This document shows, piece by piece, positions 62,088 to 64,000 of a stretch of DNA of 64,000 nucleotides. How positions within the stretch are numbered: the first letter of the stretch is position 1; every line of letters starts with the position of its first letter. The notes below the pieces were generated by a model. That model did not search any database, was not told the origin of the DNA, and saw only the letters and a list, made by a program, of their open reading frames with translations. Origin of the DNA: Monilinia fructicola (lineage: Eukaryota > Ascomycota > Leotiomycetes > Helotiales > Sclerotiniaceae); NCBI GenBank assembly GCA_008692225.1, contig VICG01000009.1, forward strand, positions 1,302,001-1,366,000, given 5' to 3'. The position numbers and the translations under genes are program-made.

Positions 62088-62418
62088 CTATTCACTTGGA
62101 GAATCACCCTTCCAAACCGCCTCTAAGATCCAAAGATTAGCCCCAGGGGGCTACTTTCCTCCCCTTGAACCTAAATCTCGGATCCGCTTCCTCAAAAAGC
62201 CTAGCCCAATCCTCCAACTCCCTCTCCCTCGCATTCTGCAACTCGCGCCAAATAGGCAAGACTCCAAATTTCGGGAGTACATTATCATTGATGATAATGC
62301 GAGAGCCTTTCTTTGGTGCTGGGATATGGTTATGTAGGATCTTGATACACTATTTATCAGACCAGCTGTGAAGAATCTATCGAAAGAAACAGACGTCGGC
62401 ATTTTGGACGGGTTGTAC
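62088..62418 (-). pseudogene. O-methyltransferase C-terminal remnant
   Basis: On the minus strand the end of a plant/fungal-type O-methyltransferase (Methyltransf_2) is readable. VQPVQNADVCFF is followed by ILHSWSD, whose His is the catalytic base position in this family, then GSRIIINDNVLP and NARERELEDWARLFEEADPRF. After a one-base shift in the CCCC/GGGGG stretch at 62141-62150 it ends with GANLWILEAVWKGD. TAG codons interrupt the frame just before ILHSW and after HSWSDK. Order and spacing agree with the family, so this is a real but broken fragment. The SAM-binding and N-terminal parts are not seen up to 62.7 kb. No other secondary-metabolism gene is near. Confidence 0.72.
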
Positions 62419-64000
62419 GGATGAGGTAAGGTGCAAGTTGGTGTTGGTAGGAACACACATACGTCAAATAAGCCCGCAACTTTGCATTTCCAACCGTTGA
62501 TACCTAAGAGTGACTGTTGGAAGCTCAGTAATTAAATTCGGGTCCGGGTTTTGGAATCTTGAACATTGCCTGATAGATCTTGAGTTTTTGGAGAAGGGAA
62601 TCAAAGTGGCAGATAAAACAAAGTACCAAATTCTGAGTTCGACTTGATAAATCTCACCAGTTAAGTCTGAGTACACTCATCTCTATTGTATTCATTATCA
62701 ATACATTCAACACCCTCACACATCAATTAATACTCAATATCGCGCGTCAGACTCAAACTTCTTGAAGATTTTAAGAACTTGTGAGAAGATATATCTCATC
62801 AAGTACAATGCAAGAGCTACAGGGGATAAGTAAGCCAATGTAAAAATGAAAATAAAACTTTGATGGAATTGAAACATAATATATTACATGATCCGCTCAG
62901 ATCAAGGGAGTTCAAGTATGCAACAACTAATAGCTCGATATGTACTTGATTAGATAATCGATACAATGTCGAAATCAAATCGTGGTAGCTTACTTGAAGG
63001 CTTGCATCCGAAGTTATATTTTATCATTTCATCTATTGTAGAATAATAGAGTATCACCTGAAGTCACTATTCCAAAGGAAGGAAATGCGTAATTTAATGT
63101 GCATCTGTGGAAAAAGAGCGGAGGCATTTGGCTGTTATTTTTCATGAACAGATAGATACACAAGAACTATCGTGCTTTGAGACGTGGATCAATAGATAGT
63201 GTCATGGGTGTAGGCCCGGATATAACTACTTGAAGGTGTCTCATCAGATGTATTATAGTGAAGAGCACCATGATGTTTTGAATGACAACGATCCAAAGGT
63301 TAGAGCGAAAGGAAGGCCATAGACAGAGAAAAGAAGAATTGGCACGCATCAACATCTATAGCTTGTCGAGACGCTCAATGACGATACTGCTGAGCTTCCT
63401 CGGAAGTACATTCAAACTTTTTGATCGTACCCTTCATTGCGTGGGGCTTCGAGAAGGAATTTCGAACGACCAATAATGAACACCTCCATTGTCATAAATA
63501 TGTCTTCGGCTGAAACCCGGGCGACCTTGTCGCCGTGAAATATTTGTCCTCGACTAGAAATCATCTTGGAAAATAGAATTTCAAGAGGAAAAAAACTATG
63601 GTATCTCCAGAAGTGTGTGGTAACCAAAATTCCCCTTACCACTATGATGTGGTGATTTTGATCCTCTCACTGTCATGTAGAATGAGAACTATAGATCAGG
63701 CAGTTTAACATGGAAACCTCGACCCCCCTTTGGGTAGAATAGCAGAGTATGGAAACACCAACCCTCACCTTACAATACACCGGATAGAGTGGAAAAGCTG
63801 TGAAGCTTCATTGTCAAAGACGCTCTTTCAAACGCAAACAAGTCAGTATGTTGTACCTTATCTAGGTGTGAGCACGCTCCAGCTTGTGACTTGGACCGTA
63901 GTCAAAATTCAAGGCGCATTACAGTCCAACCTAGATGAAAAGGAGATGTTTCGTGAACCGAATCTATATATGATGAATGAACTGTGTGTCGGTATACTCG
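62419..64000. other. Window end, no gene supported
   Basis: 1.6 kb. Frames at 63167-63355 (-), 63282-63476 (+) and 63412-63642 (-) have no recognisable content. The missing upstream part of the O-methyltransferase would be expected here if it survived, but I could not read it. Confidence 0.45.

Noticed and set aside
61981..62337. 118-codon plus-strand frame
   Set aside because: Antisense to the O-methyltransferase remnant, whose motifs explain the open frame.
1..64000. Search by eye for tRNA B-box (GGTTCGANTCC) and CRISPR-like repeats
   Set aside because: No B-box with matching A-box and cloverleaf was found, and no regularly spaced repeat array exists.

Overview
This window reads as nuclear DNA of a filamentous ascomycete. 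Genes have short introns (about 44-75 bp, rarely over 120 bp) with GTRNGY-type donors and CTRAY-type branch points, and intergenic spaces are long. There is one very AT-rich block with RIP (repeat-induced point mutation) signatures. The mix of fungal-only families (DUF6594, DUF3632, secreted TNT-fold NADase, F-box-like repeat families, AzgA purine permease) suggests a leotiomycete, perhaps Sclerotiniaceae (Botrytis/Sclerotinia-like). That placement is inference and was not tested by search. No bacterial, organellar, tRNA, rRNA or CRISPR feature was seen.

Layout. 1-296: last exon of an ABC multidrug transporter. 1.1-3.7 kb (-): calpain-type cysteine protease. 5.9-8.1 kb (+): secreted sedolisin (tripeptidyl-peptidase type). 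9.3-11.1 kb (-): flavin amine oxidase. 13.3-15.0 kb (+): MFS transporter broken by two +1 shifts, followed by a long ACTTC microsatellite. 15.7-26.2 kb: four members of one F-box-like family, two intact and two degraded. 28.4-29.35 kb (-): secreted NADase of the TNT fold. 32.6-33.7 kb (+): DUF3632-like protein. 35.9-37.3 kb (-): DUF6594 membrane protein. 39.0-40.4 kb (+): protein with a retropepsin-like DTG domain and a coiled-coil tail. 43.2-45.2 kb (-): AzgA-like purine permease with seven exons. 47.0-49.0 kb (+): methyltransferase-like protein. 50.2-56.9 kb: complete RIP-ruined Ty3/Gypsy LTR retrotransposon with 165-bp LTRs and an intact 5-bp target duplication. 56.9-64.0 kb: gene-poor DNA with a decayed O-methyltransferase C-terminus and one doubtful coding remnant.

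The genes do not form an evident pathway or biosynthetic cluster. Several products act at the cell surface or outside (sedolisin, NADase, ABC, MFS and AzgA transporters). The rest of the interest lies in gene turnover: a local paralogue cluster half of which is dead, a frameshifted transporter, a decayed O-methyltransferase and a RIP-killed transposon. Intron positions below were read by eye from splice signals, frame continuity and family sense, and each spliced model was checked to sum to a whole number of codons.
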